DNA from: Ypsolopha sequella
Taxonomy: Eukaryota; Arthropoda; Insecta; Lepidoptera; Ypsolophidae
DNA: 64,000 nucleotides
Assembly: GCA_934047225.1 (NCBI GenBank)
Contig: OW204012.1
Location: forward strand, 3,410,001 to 3,474,000
Direction: 5' to 3'
Shown here in pieces: positions 22,288 to 33,829 of this stretch. Positions within the stretch are counted from its first letter, which is position 1, and each line of letters begins with the position of its first letter. Below the pieces are notes generated by a model. The model did no database searches and was not told the origin of the DNA. It saw only the letters and a list, made by a program, of their open reading frames with translations. The position numbers and the translations under genes were made by a program.

Positions 22288-22960
22288 TTGTCCTTGGCCA
22301 TTGGTTTAGGATTACTAAATACATTTTCTAATGTACTAGCGAACAAGGTTTTGTTGAATAACTATTTAGTGGATTTGCGAGGATTGGCGAGCAACACTGT
22401 AAAGAAACCAGAAACAAAGATAAACTGGCTTTTCCAAAAATCAGACTTGCCAATCAGACTTACCTCTTTCGTAGGACATGGTATAAGATTTTACAATAAA
22501 CTTCCAAAGGAGGTCCTTACTTTGTCAGAGAATAAGTTTAAACAGTATATTAAGCAGGGCCTACTGAAAAAGGCATATTATAAAATAAATGAATATTTGG
22601 ATGATGGTGAAGCGTGGTGTTACAGTGATAATGATATTTGTTATGATAGTAGTTTATAATTTAATTAATAGTATAATTTCCTTACTTATGATTCCTCTAA
22701 GGAGTTAACATTAAATAATTACCAACTGTAAAAGGAAGTACACTACACTGTCTTGTATTTTCTTATCCCTTAGTTAAAGTAGATATAAGCCATTTGTATA
22801 CTATAAGTTTTATGTTAAAAAAAAGACATGATCTTGCTAAGTTTCTCGCCCGTTCTTCTTAGCAAGACTAATCGAGTGGGCGGAGGTAGGCATGTATTTA
22901 TATATGTAACCTATTACTATGTAGTATAGCAAAAAATTAACATACTTAATAGACATATTA
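22288..22960 (+). pseudogene. 3' end of a non-LTR retrotransposon (reverse transcriptase tail plus 3' UTR)
   Basis: The last part of a 123-codon frame (22288-22659) resembles the extreme C-terminus of jockey/CR1-like LINE polyproteins: G-x-RFYNKLP, then a helix FKQYIKQGLLKKAYYKINEY and a Glu-Ala-Trp near the end. A GC-richer 3' UTR follows ('gcccgttcttcttagcaaga', 'gtgggcggaggtagg'). The frame has no RT catalytic region, so this is a 5'-truncated insertion. The first 40 codons look unrelated. Confidence 0.6.
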
Positions 22961-23034
22961 ATTTTTTTTTTAATTACATTTTCGGATAGACGCAAGAGTG
23001 GAGAATGGTTTTCGAAATTGCACCCGAACTTACA

Positions 23035-23815
23035 ACAAAATGTGCATGATAAATTTAATTTTGTAAAATTTTCTTGTCAATTTCTCAACCGCTTCATTTT
23101 CCTTGTAACCTTTACGTAAACACATATTATTACCATGATTTTTTTCATATTTTTCGGTATCCAGTTTTGGAGATAAGGGGGGTGACATACTTTTTTTTAT
23201 TGTTTTTCAAGGATTTTTCGAAATGGACGCAATTAAATATAGCCAAACTATATATTTTACAATCAACTTTTTCATACCTACAATTTGATACCCATTTTGT
23301 ATATTTACTAAAAAAAAATGTACTTCTTTTTTTATATTTTTCATTTGTGCTCAACTTTTTTTAAATAAATTCCTGTAATTGGCAAGTTATGATCTATAAT
23401 CGACATTTTTTTCATGTTTTTCGGTTTACCAGTTTCGGAGATATTTTTATGCATATTTTTGTGTTATTTCAAAGATTTCTCGAAATCAGCAAATATAGTA
23501 AAATTATATATTTTTACAATCAACTTTTTTATATCTACAATTTGATACCCATATTGTATTTTTAGGATAATATTTTTTATTATTCTTAATTTTGTTTTGG
23601 AAATATTTTTAACAATTTCAAATTTTTCATATTTTTTTTACAATGTGATATGTGCAAATTAATGCTATTTTTGTGCCAAATTTCATGTCTTTATCTTTAA
23701 CGGTGGTAAAGTTATGAGGCTATGACATACGGACGGACGGACGGACGGACAACGGAGTCTCACCATAAAGGTTCCTTTTGTACCTCTTAGGTACTACGGA
23801 ACCCTAAAAACGCCT
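23035..23815 (-). repeat. Lepidopteran dispersed repeat, subfamily A
   Basis: It is the reverse of 838-1330. It ends at 23690-23815 with 'gttatgaggctatgacatac', a (GGAC)n run and 'ggtactacggaaccctaaaa'. It is AT-rich and non-coding; frames on both strands are chance. Confidence 0.75.
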
Positions 23816-24149
23816 TTCGTTGTTCACTGACAACTTGTTTTAGTTACGCTATGTATACGTCGTCGTAGCTACGCGCTGCTACAAGTTCTACGTCGTAGAC
23901 ATCATGTGCTACAACTTTTTACTCGTAACCCATAACCCGCTCAGCTGCCATTTAAATGCTTTAGGTGTTTTTGACGTCTTGATGACTGTGATCGCAATGA
24001 AACTTTGCACACATCTTTAAATATGTTTACCTTCCCCCCCTCACCGCACTCCAACCCATATCTCATCAAGAGGTGCAAGATGGCAAGATATTCATAAAGG
24101 GCCGAATTTGTGAAATGGTTTCAGTTAAAAACTGTTTTCGATGAAACGG
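23816..24149. other. Gene-free spacer
   Basis: A 'tacgtcgtcgtagctacgcg' type sequence near 23860 is related in style to 33520-33620 and 37140-37200. No gene. Confidence 0.45.
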
Positions 24150-25145
24150 TTACTGTTTATTTATAAAAAAACCGGCAAAGTGCGAGTCAGACTCACGTAC
24201 CTAGGGTTCCGTATTGTGGATGACAAATTTATTTTTGTAATATTTTTTCGTGAATTTCTCAACCGCTTTATTTTTTCTGTAATCATATATTACCATGATT
24301 TTTTTCATGTTTTTCGGTCCACCAGTTTTGGAGATAAGAGGGGGGGACATACAATTTTTAATGGTTTTTCAAATATTTCTCGAAATAGATGCAATTAAAT
24401 ATAGCCAAACTATATATTTTTACAATTAACTTTTGATACCCTTATTGTATTTTTTATATTTATTTTACTTTTTTTTTATATTTTTCTTTTGTGCTTAATT
24501 TTTTTGTCGCTATAATTTTCCTGTAATTGGCCAGTTATGATCTATAATCGATATTTTTTTATATTTTTCGGTTTACTAGTTTCTGAGATAAGGGGGGATA
24601 TACATATTTTTGTGTTTTTTTAAAGATTTCTCGAAACCATTGTCAGTAAATGTAGAAAAAGTATATATTTTTACAATTAGCTTTTCAATAACTACAATTT
24701 GATACCAATATTGTAGTTTTAGGATAATATTTTATTTATTTTTCTCACTTTTCTTTCGGAAATATTTTGAACAATTTCAAATTTTTCATATTTTTTTTAC
24801 ATCGTGATATGTAGGCAAATTAATGCAATTTTAGTGCTAAATTTCATGTCTTTATCATCAACGGTGCTAAAGTTATGATTGTAAAACTATATAGTTTGTC
24901 TATATTTAATTGCATCTATTTCGAGATATCCTTGAAAACCATAAAAAAATTTATGTCCCCCCCTTATCTCCAAAACTGGTAGATCAAAAAACATGAAAAA
25001 AATCATGGTATTATGTGTTTACGTAAATATTACAGGAAAAATAAAGAGGTCGAGAATTTCACGAAAAAAAAATACAAAATTAAATTTATCATTTACAATA
25101 CGGAACGCTAAGTAAGTGAGTCTGACTCGCACTTGGCCTGATTTT
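24150..25145. repeat. Composite of lepidopteran dispersed repeats
   Basis: It begins 'aaaaaccggcaaagtgcgag' and ends 'tgactcgcacttggcctgat', so the outer ends are inverted copies of each other. Two head-to-head copies of subfamily A appear joined near 24870. Confidence 0.65.
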
Positions 25146-25445
25146 TTATTTTACTTTAGGATACATGTACAACAATCTGACCAAATTTGAAACTTGTATG
25201 TATTAGCGTCTAAAATAGCGTTAAAAAAATACAAATTTTTACCAGGTATTTTGTATGGGGACCCCTGTTGGCTTTTATGTTTTTTTTTATTATTTGCCGT
25301 GATAGTAGAGGCCATAGTAACACGTATCGTATGAAAATTTCAACTGGCTACCTATAACGGCTGAAGCTGTAGTCCCCTGTGACAGACGGACTGACATACT
25401 CAAAGCGGAGGCTTAGTAATAGGGTCCCGTTTGGCACATGGTCAT
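25146..25445. repeat. Dispersed repeat fragment
   Basis: It shares 'ggctacctataacggctgaa' and 'gcttagtaatagggtcccgt' with the repeats at 21730-21905 and 33830-34200. Confidence 0.55.
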
Positions 25446-27640
25446 TTTGTACCAAACCTTCAACAGCGATGAAACCCATGTTATATGAAAGCTCTTCGAG
25501 TATATTTCATTCCGTCCTATGGCAGCTAAGTATAAACCCAGTGCGGAAGTTGTTTTGGTACAGTGGAGTACACATCAAGCTACACACTTGTAGTACTACA
25601 TTAGCCCCTATAATGTAGGATATAAAATTGGTAGAATTCCTGTGTATAGCTCGAAGCGATCTCCACTTATTATTATTTGTATTTTCTTTCAAAACTGTTT
25701 TTTACTTGTAAAAGTAAAATTTATAACGATGTGATACGATCTTGGCCGGTTTTTAACTGATCACTAAAAAATTAGACAAGATACAATATCGTAATTTTAC
25801 ATAAATAACTAGGTACTTACCGAAAGAAAACGTAGGTAATTTACAGCTACCACTTAACTACACGAATATTTCACTAAAATTAATTATTTTATCAAAACGA
25901 AAGCATCAACGCAGCTTCCACAATGTAAATACAGGACACGGTTTCGTATTTCAATTGATATGAATACAGAAACACGTATTTCCGCACGAAAACAGTTAAA
26001 TAGGCATAGAAAATATGTTTGTCATAGGAAAACTTGGTATAAAATAGTGGGTTTTGTGAAAACTCTCTAGAAAAACAGGTATCTTTTCAGGTAAAAAAAT
26101 ATTTATCGAGCTCCTTCTGGCTTCTAGGTATAAAACAGTCTAATTCTACGTCGAATTCAGTGGTAAGTTATTTTTCGCGACATTTTCGTCACTTTGTCGA
26201 ATAATAATCGAATATTTTAACATTGCGAAGAAATCTGCTCTGTTTTCATGACTTAATTTTATTATTATTTCAGAATAAAGAAGTGATACTATAAAAACGA
26301 ATAATAATTGTAAAATTCATATCTGAATACACTACTTTTAAATAAAACCCTGTAAGACAAGCTTTTTCGATAGTGGCGCATTGAAAGACCTTCCTATTTT
26401 CCACGGAATGCGCGCGCAGTTTGTTTTTAATCCATTTAGCTTCGATCTCGATGCATCCCTAAACGGTGTACGAAAATCAACTCAATTGCTTTCGACAAAA
26501 CGTTGATATCTCTTTGAACTTTTAGATAGAACTAGCTGAGCAAAGGAAAATATTCTTAAGAACCCTTGATCTAAAGTTTAGTTTTGAGCGTTAACGAAAT
26601 ACTTGCATGTTATTGTTTTAAATTCTTTCATAACATGCAACGCCGTTTTTATGTAATTTATGTTTTTGTTACAAAATTAATTGCGTTGTTTTAGAAACGA
26701 CATTGTGGCAACCATTTGATAACTTTGAACCCAATTAACGAAAATCTAGCTGTTTCATAAATACGAAATCTAAGGTTTCTTCGGATAAATTATTTAGTTA
26801 GATCCATAGACAAAATAGCACCCAAAATATAATGGGGTATGGTTTGATCACTAAATGTGTAACTTAGCACTTACTCAAATTATCAGGCTTATTTTTTGTC
26901 GTCGAAAAGTCGATAACTAGAGATATTACTCGCCTTTAAGAACAACTTTTACTATGGAGCCAGCTCTGAAATCACAAAAAATTTACTGTTTATTACTCAT
27001 TTGACCAAAATGTATGAAACAGTTAACACATAAAACAGACTGGTGACTGGTGCGAGTGTTTCGGCACCGCGCTCGCCAAACCGCCTGCCCAGCGTGTGTG
27101 ATTATGGGCAATTTGAGGATAGCTAATTAGTGGCGAAATCTTGGAAAGGCCTATCCAGCAGTGGAGGTGCCAGGCAGATGGATGGATAGATGGTATGGAA
27201 CACTTTATTACTTTTTATTCGAGAGTTCAGGGTTGGTTTCATGGTAAAAGTGGTATAGATTAATGTTATTACAACTTTTCCATCCAATGTAATCTGTATT
27301 AGTCGAAAAGTTTTATCAATTTGTAGCGTATTTCTCAGGAGTTATTGACGGGAAAATTAAAAACAGCGAAGTGTGAAACATTCTGCATTATATTTTAAAT
27401 ACCTATATTATTTATCGTTATCTTATTGCTATCCATAAACCTAAGTTGACATACTTATTCTAAAGTTACAAAAAAAAAAAAACGATGCATTAGTCCTAAA
27501 TATAATTTTACACCCAGCTTGAAAATTATATTTAGGACTTCTTGACTAGAATTAGAAAAGACTATTTGACTAGAAGCGGAAATAGAATTAGTTCATAATT
27601 GACTCAGAAATTCTCACAAATAATTATCATAATAAAATTA
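25446..27640. other. Gene-free stretch downstream of NPF
   Basis: It is mostly AT-rich and unique in the window. A short decayed RTE-LINE tail (about 27120-27200, ending 'gcagatggatggatagatgg') is the only recognisable element. Confidence 0.55.
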
Positions 27641-27683
27641 ATGAATCATTTTGTTCGCCAGCAACATTTTATTTTGTTTATAT

Positions 27684-27689
27684 TTTATT
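27684..27689 (-). terminator. Probable NPF polyadenylation signal
   Basis: AATAAA on the minus strand about 90 nt beyond the NPF stop codon. A second copy is at 27668-27673. Confidence 0.55.
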
Positions 27690-27778
27690 AGGTTTGCCAG
27701 CCCAAGATTATGGTTTCCATGGGTTAAAGAGAAGAAAAAAATATATGTAAAAAGAAAATGTTGCTGTCTAAATTTGTT

Positions 27779-28476
27779 CTACTTCAATCCTAAATTCTTC
27801 CATAGGGGGTCGTCTTTTAAATTGTGTTCAAAAGCTGGCGACTCATTGAAGATTATTGAAGCGTCAGCTATGTGCAGTTGCCTTTTACCGAACCTGAAAA
27901 TAAGAAAACGAAAACACTTTTCTGAAAATTCTTTAATCTGAGAGGTGACATCTAGTGTTCAGTAGCAAAACTACAAACGAATTTTTTGGTGAAAATAGGC
28001 GACTTTTTTTCTTGAGCCACCTAGCGACCAACAACAATACTACTTCCTGCTACCAACCACTCAGATGGACAGCGCCATCTAGTATTTAGTAGCAAACCTC
28101 ATATGTTTAATAATTGACCGTAAGAAGGCAGCACACAAAATACAAAATTTTTGGATACAGTGGCGGACTAAGTACAGGCGGAGGAAGTGGCCGTCCAGTT
28201 CTCTAGTCAAGGGGGGCTCTCAAAATCTTAATAAGAAGGCCTACCAAAAGTGGACGAACCATGCTGATGGATGGAAATATCTGAACACGAACTAAACACG
28301 AACCTGCCCCTCCCGTGCACGGAGTAGTAGTCCTGCAACTCCTTGAGGTAGGTGTTGACACCGCCGCCCTCGCCGCCGCTCTCCAAGCGCTCCGGGCGGC
28401 GCGGGCGCGGGTACTGCGCCTGCGTGTCGCACAACGCGGCCGCCAGTAGCAACACGCAGCACGCCACCAGTCTCAT
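27779..28476 (-). CDS. NPF: Neuropeptide F precursor (two coding exons, 95 aa)
   Basis: This encodes a secreted, amidated peptide of the NPY/NPF family, which signals through a G-protein-coupled receptor and is known in insects for feeding control. The coding exons are 28476-28304 and 27893-27779 (stop TAG at 27781-27779). Residues 1-20 form a signal peptide (MRLVACCVLLLAAAL core). The mature peptide starts at about Q21 with YPRPRRPER, has a helix with YLKEL and YY, and ends R-G-R-F59 followed by G60-K-R62, the amidation and dibasic cleavage site. A 33-residue C-terminal peptide follows. The 410-bp intron (28303-27894, GT...AG) splits the last Arg codon in phase 2, the position conserved in NPY-family genes. 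The start exon has its own acceptor (ttcttctacttccAG, exon from 28481), so a 5' non-coding exon lies further upstream and was not located. Oddities: a Gly-rich segment (GGEGGG) before the helix, and Gly where RPRF peptides have Pro. Confidence 0.9.
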
Positions 28477-28481
28477 TTTTA

Positions 28482-28646
28482 CTGGAAGTAGAAGAAAACC
28501 GGTAAGTATTGCAGAACTGTCACATGGACTAAAGGCCAAAGTTGGTCCGTAATAGAGTTCGGACTCGGTCCGATGAACTTTTAAGATAAATCGTAAACAG
28601 AAGCGGACCGAGCGGCCTAGCCCGATCTCGATAAAAAGCCGGTCCG
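28482..28646. other. Intron sequence upstream of the NPF start exon
   Basis: The minus-strand pyrimidine tract and acceptor are next to 28482. The rest shows no exon. Confidence 0.5.
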
Positions 28647-28816
28647 TAGCCTAAGCATGAAAACATCTCCGCATAGTTGCGTTTAAAACTAAACTTAGGT
28701 TGCCATACGTAGCTGTTAGTTCCGTTACTGTCCGCTTGGAGCGGTTTCCCAGATTCCATACGATTTTGATGTAGTTTGAAACGCAACTATACGGAGATGT
28801 TTTCATGCTTAGGCTA
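28647..28816. mobile_element. 170-bp MITE with 8-bp target duplication (copy 1)
   Basis: Terminal inverted repeats of about 38 bp start TAGCCTAAGCATGAAAACAT, with one or two mismatches. CCGGTCCG at 28639-28646 is repeated at 28817-28824. An 8-bp duplication fits hAT or P-type transposases. It sits 165 bp upstream of the NPF start exon. Confidence 0.88.
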
Positions 28817-28824
28817 CCGGTCCG

Positions 28825-29011
28825 AGTCCGGTGGGCCGAAAAAGTCCGTTAAATTACTTCAAGAGAGTTATGCAATTACAGTATTACAATTTAAAAATTT
28901 GTCACTTTCAAATGAAACGCCACAATTCGCATAGATTAAACTATTTTAAGGTGTGTTAATTCGAAAACCATTTCGAGATTTAGGTTTAAAAAGCCGTATT
29001 TTCGAAGTTTT
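28825..29011. other. Short gene-free spacer
   Basis: Nothing recognisable. Confidence 0.5.
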
Positions 29012-29240
29012 GGTCTAAAAAACCTCATGATGATGAATATTTTTACGAAAAAGCTGCAACTTCCATTTGCCCTTGTGTGACGTCACTTGATTAATGGCTG
29101 TTTAGAAATGTGTCCTTTGCTATCAAGATAAATTTATAGTAATTTGCTTCAGACTAATTTGACAGCTAGATGACAGATGAGTAGACAGACAGAGACAGAC
29201 CACTTTTTTTATAAGCAATCACACATCACAATCAGTATAG
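29012..29240 (+). repeat. Dispersed repeat (inverted partner of 37425-37640)
   Basis: It shares, in inverse orientation, 'cctcatgatgatgaatattt', 'ggctgtttagaaatgtgtcc' and 'gatgagtagacagacagaga' with 37425-37640. Non-coding. Confidence 0.8.
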
Positions 29241-29462
29241 TGTCTAAAATTCTCAAGTGACAAGGTCATCGGACAATTCTTTAAAAAATAAAAAAATAAA
29301 AATAGTCAATATATATAGTAAAATAATGAAAACCATGTCCTAAAATGACGTAAATTCTCCGAAAAAAATTAAAAATAAAATCTTTTAAAAATTAAGCTAT
29401 GGGAATTCCAGAATACGACAGCACCCCTGTCGACGATCGATTTTTCGTTCGCATAAATACAG

Positions 29463-29627
29463 TAGCCTAATGGCAATCTATGTTTAGTTACGTTTGAAAC
29501 TAAGCTTAGATTGCCAAACGTAGCTGTTAGTTCCGCTACTGTCCGCTTGGAGCGGTTTCCCAGATTCCATACGATTTTGATGTAGTTTGAAACGCAACTA
29601 TACGGAGATGTTTTCATGCTTAGGCTA
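29463..29627. mobile_element. 165-bp MITE (copy 2 of the 28647 family)
   Basis: The right half is nearly identical to 28647-28816, including GCTTAGGCTA. The left arm has diverged. No target duplication is visible. Confidence 0.8.
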
Positions 29628-29884
29628 CTGTACGTCTTACTGGTAAAGTGACAGAATAAGTACTGTCACCGCAGAAGTGATTTGAATTGACCTACTAATG
29701 TATGAAAAATTAATAAAGTCAAAACAGGGTAAACCAATGAGTTAATCTGTCCATCAACGTGTTAAGGAATAACTTTTATAAAAAAAAAATATTTTGAGGA
29801 ACCTTCGTGATTTTTTTTTGCATTGGAATACTCAAACTTCATTACCAATAAAAAAAAGTTTGATTCGTAATTTTAGCGTCTTAA
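29628..29884. other. Gene-free spacer
   Basis: No features. Confidence 0.5.
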
Positions 29885-30035
29885 GGCGCGGTAGTGAGAA
29901 GCTGACATGAAGAAGTACGTTTGAAAAATAATTTTATTAGCAACAATTTTTTTTTGTTCATCTATAAATAGGCCACCGTTTGATACATACACTGTTTAAA
30001 AAAACCTTTTTACTGATTTCAATGCCAACAGCACC
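29885..30035. mobile_element. Possible small TTAA MITE
   Basis: TTAA at 29881-29884 and 30036-30039 borders ends GG(C/T)GC(G/T)GT(A/T)G in inverted orientation. The match is only about 11 bp with mismatches. Confidence 0.4.
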
Positions 30036-30293
30036 TTAAGAGGTTAACTGTACTATCCCAAAAAGCACCCTTGTGTGAATAGACAATAAAGAACTCCAAA
30101 TTAGGTGTGAATAAATGAGTGTTTAATTCGAACTTCAAAATTGGTACAACAAACTGGAAGAAACACGCGATGTAAATCGGTACACCGCCATCTAGTTGTG
30201 TTAAACTTAACTAAACTATAATTCTAACAAACTATGATACACAAATGATAAGGTTTTGTGTACATACAAGAGGCCTGCGGAGCAATTCTAGAT

Positions 30294-30592
30294 CATACAA
30301 ACGAAATACCAAAACCATTTGTAAATCATAGATATTCTTAAGGTAGTGTGTATTTATTGCGATTGCATTACAGAATATCTAAGTTCCCAAATATATATTA
30401 AATAAGAACACTGATACAAACATGAAATATGAGAAAAATAAGCTTTGTATGGAAATTTTAAATTGCTCATATGTCGTCTTTAAATCAGTGTCCTTTTAAA
30501 ACATATATTTGGGAACCTAGATATTCTGTAATGCAATCGGAAAAGCAGTAAAAAAAAAATGTTACAAATAGTTTTGGTTTTTCGTTTGTATG
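30294..30592. mobile_element. Fold-back MITE, 299 bp
   Basis: The outer inverted arms share CATACAAACGAAA and CCAAAAC, and the inner arms share GATTGCATTACAGAATATCT. The arms together cover about two thirds of the element. No target duplication was identified. Confidence 0.7.
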
Positions 30593-30887
30593 AACTAAGG
30601 TTGCTTCGTTAATAGATTTTCCGATAAACACGTACACTGTCTCACTTCACCTTAATTGCGGATAAGTCACCAAATGTAAATTTCACCACGTTACCAAGTC
30701 GTTTTAAATAAATGCCACTGTAACATGATCCTTTGATTAGTTTGAGTATAGGTACAAATGCAAAATCTTAATTATACGCGGCGATCGTGCGTGAAGCCAC
30801 GCACGCCCAATGCTTGTAGCTGTTATAGCGTCAAAGTCAAACATACTAAAATATGCTATCCCGTAGATTTGCACGTTGTACAGTTAA

Positions 30888-31295
30888 AGTGATATGTAAA
30901 AGATTTAGCGTCCCTTTTTTCTCCATATGCGTAAAAAACCTCAGTGCGAGAGGGACGGATTCGTGGAAAAGTAGCAAAAGATCGGTTTTTTATTAATATA
31001 AAATATACTAAAAATGCTATCAAAATTTCGTTTAACCAGGTCCTATATAATGTTAAAAACCATCTAATAACATATAATTGCAGTCCATATGTCATTCTAA
31101 ATTGTCAAACCAGGAGAATTGGTGTTTCTTTATCTCTTTCAATAAATATTTCTATCGAGCCGAAATTCTCCAATCGCGTTTCTGTTTTAACAGATCCCTA
31201 GAGAAACATTCCAACAATTATATACCATTTTATCAAAATTAAACATTGTTTACCGAAGTAGATATAGAAGTTCTAAAAGTGTAGATTTTTGTATA
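30888..31295 (+). mobile_element. TTAA MITE, 390-bp family, eroded right end
   Basis: It starts after TTAA (30884-30887) and aligns with 10764-11166 and, inverted, 37944-38333. The right tip, expected to be GCGCC-TTAA, is not recognisable. Confidence 0.75.
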
Positions 31296-31332
31296 GACTG
31301 TTTATTTAATTTTTTTTATTTATATATATATT

Positions 31333-31711
31333 TTTTATATATTTGTTTATTTAATAGATGATAAGTTTTGAATAGTTTGTACATAACAATTGGAGATGAG
31401 TATATTTTATATATTTGTTTATTTAATAGATGATAAGTTTTGAATAGTTTGTACATAACAATTGGAGATGAGTATATTTTATATATTTGTTTATTTAATA
31501 GATGATAAGTTTTGAATAGTTTGTACATAACAATTGGAGATGAGTATATTTTATATATTTGTTTATTTAATAGATGATAAGTTTTGAATAGTTTGTACAT
31601 AACAATTGGAGATGAGTATATTTTATATATTTGTTTATTTAATAGATGATAAGTTTTGAATAGTTTGTACATAACAATTGGAGATGAGTATATTTTATAT
31701 ATTTGTTTATT
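31333..31711. repeat. 72-bp tandem repeat, five identical units
   Basis: The marker 'acataacaattggagatgag' recurs at 31381, 31453, 31525, 31597 and 31669, exactly 72 bp apart. I saw no difference between the units. The multiple-of-three period keeps a minus-strand frame open; I do not regard it as a gene. Confidence 0.93.
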
Positions 31712-31878
31712 ACATTTTAGAGCGTGATATTACAGTAGTCGGGTTTTAGTTTTTGAACTAATTTTTTATTCCCAATGATTTTTGAGGTTTATTGAGGGTC
31801 GTGACCGAATCGTGAGTGTTTTTGGTGGAAAATAGTGGTTTATTGTGATACTCCCAGAGATTATGTGCCAGTGTCACA

Positions 31879-32055
31879 CAAGGGCGGATCCAGTCTGAGT
31901 GCCAGGGGGGGTCACAGGCTTTGAATTAGTACAAATATAAATTAAATTTTGTGCAATTTTAGGTAAATTTAGCGTCTCTGTATGGAAAAAAAAGTTGAAC
32001 TAGGCCCAGGGGGGGGGTCATGACCCCATGACCCCCCCCCCTGGATCCGCCGTTG
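31879..32055. mobile_element. hAT-like MITE, 177 bp
   Basis: Ends CAA(G/C)GGCGGATCCAG are inverted repeats. GTGTCACA (31871-31878) and GTGCCACA (32056-32063) form an 8-bp target duplication with one mismatch. It contains runs of G and C around 32010-32040 that can pair. Confidence 0.85.
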
Positions 32056-32231
32056 GTGCCACAAACAATCGTGCGTCTCGTGCCTTGATCAAAATAATGT
32101 TATTATGTGTGAAAAACCGCGTCGTTAAAAACATTATTCATGTGATAAGTTCGCTTTTGCACAATATTGAGTTTTTCTTTTGTATGTATTTTTTGTACAA
32201 TAAAGTGTCAATGAATTCATTCATACATTAT

Positions 32232-32270
32232 TTCGACTGACACCCGACCCAAAGAGCGGGCCGAAATATA
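32232..32270 (+). ncRNA. Degenerate hammerhead-like motif
   Basis: TCGACTGA, then a CCCG/CGGG-type hairpin, then GGCCGAAATATA. The order matches 3428-3470, but the CTGATGA core is broken. It is unlikely to be active. Confidence 0.3.
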
Positions 32271-33102
32271 TTTTATAACAGTTTTCATACTTTATCGCCC
32301 TAATTATGATATACAAATCGTTTCGAACTATATAAGTACGAAGGCATTTTTTTTTTCTTTTTGTTTGTGTTTTACCGGAGTACATAGGTACCTATATATA
32401 TATGTATGATATCTACCACATATTATAACAACTACGGATTGAACACTATCAGATTCAAGTGTTAAAACATTGATTAACGAATTAAAAAGTTATTAAGAGA
32501 TTATCGTTAATCTTCTCTAACGATAAAACCGACAAACATATCGAAAAAACGGATAAATCCATCGATAAAACGGCACCGCTCTTGCATAGCTTATTGGAGA
32601 AAATTGCAAAGATACTTAAAACAAAAAGTGGATAAATGAAACTTTTTCCGATAGTACGCAGATTTTTTATTTTCAAGTATTATGATTAATCGATCAATTT
32701 ACTATTATGTAGATCCTAAAATACATGATTTCGCTCGCGAATTTACTTGCATTAAGGTGGTCATTTAAATAGATACTAACTATAAAGTTATAAAAAAGTC
32801 ACCTATATACATAGAATTTATAAATTTTTTATTTTAATGAAATAAGTTTTTAGTATTGTTTTTAGTGTCAAACCCGTAATTCATATTGTGAACAGACCGG
32901 TGTCAAAGAAAGATCAAAAGGTGTGAAAACAAATGAATCACTAAATTCAAAACACTAAAACACAAGCCTAAATTTGAAATAAATTAGGTATTGGAATTCC
33001 TAGCCAAACGCGAGATATTTGAGATCCAAGTGGCCAGTTTGACAAAACGCCGATTACATATGCAAGGACCTAATATTAAGCAATAACTGTACTATTTTTT
33101 GT
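32271..33102. other. Gene-free AT-rich stretch
   Basis: No features beyond low-complexity sequence. Confidence 0.6.
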
Positions 33103-33106
33103 TTAA

Positions 33107-33492
33107 GGTCCCCCTAAGTCGTATTCTCTACGAAACGCACAACTTAAGATGGTTCTTGTTATTTTTAAATTAAAGATATTAAATAAACGTGATTTATGGC
33201 ATTTCGCGAACATAGTTTAATGTCAGTTGGGCTTTTCCGGCAAAATTTTGTTATTTTATGCATTACGATGTAAATGTATGGGCGCACATAATTAGAAGCG
33301 TGTTTTAAGTTTGTGTGCCCATACATTTTAAACCTCATGCATAAAATAACAAAATTTTGCCGGAAAAGTCCAACTGACACCAAACTATGTTCGCGAAATG
33401 CCATAAATCACATTTATTTAATATCTGTTATTAAAAAATCAGAAGAACCATCTTAAGTTGTGCGTTTCGTAGAGGTTACGACTCGTTCCCCC
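33107..33492. mobile_element. 386-bp near-perfect hairpin MITE flanked by TTAA
   Basis: Two arms of about 180 bp (33107-33290 and 33306-33492) are reverse complements with few mismatches, leaving a loop of about 15 nt. TTAA is present at 33103-33106 and 33493-33496. If transcribed it would form long double-stranded RNA. Confidence 0.85.
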
Positions 33493-33829
33493 TTAATAAA
33501 GAAATTTGTATTTGTATGCGTTTAGACCCGACGTAGCGGGTCGTAGCACTTGCTACGCGCCGTAGCAAAATGAAGACGCGAATGTGGTCCGAGCTACGGC
33601 GTAGCTCCAACACGCAAAAGCCGCTACAGCCCGTTGCAGTGCCATAGCAAAGTTTCAAATTAGTTTATGTAAATTAGAATTTTAAAATTTAAAGCTTCGA
33701 ATGTCTTTTTTACAGAAACAAATGCAATCTTTACAAAGACAGTCTATACAAAACATAGGTAATAAGGTTTTGTTGAGGAACTATTGACTAAATTTTGAAT
33801 ATAAGTGTTCTGTTTCGATTAATTAGAAA
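33493..33829. other. Gene-free spacer
   Basis: A CpG-rich segment with repeated 'cgtagc' at 33520-33640 resembles 37140-37200. No coding evidence. Confidence 0.45.

Noticed and set aside
31316..31672. 118-codon minus-strand repetitive protein
   Set aside because: It is a by-product of the 72-bp tandem repeat; AT-rich with no domain.
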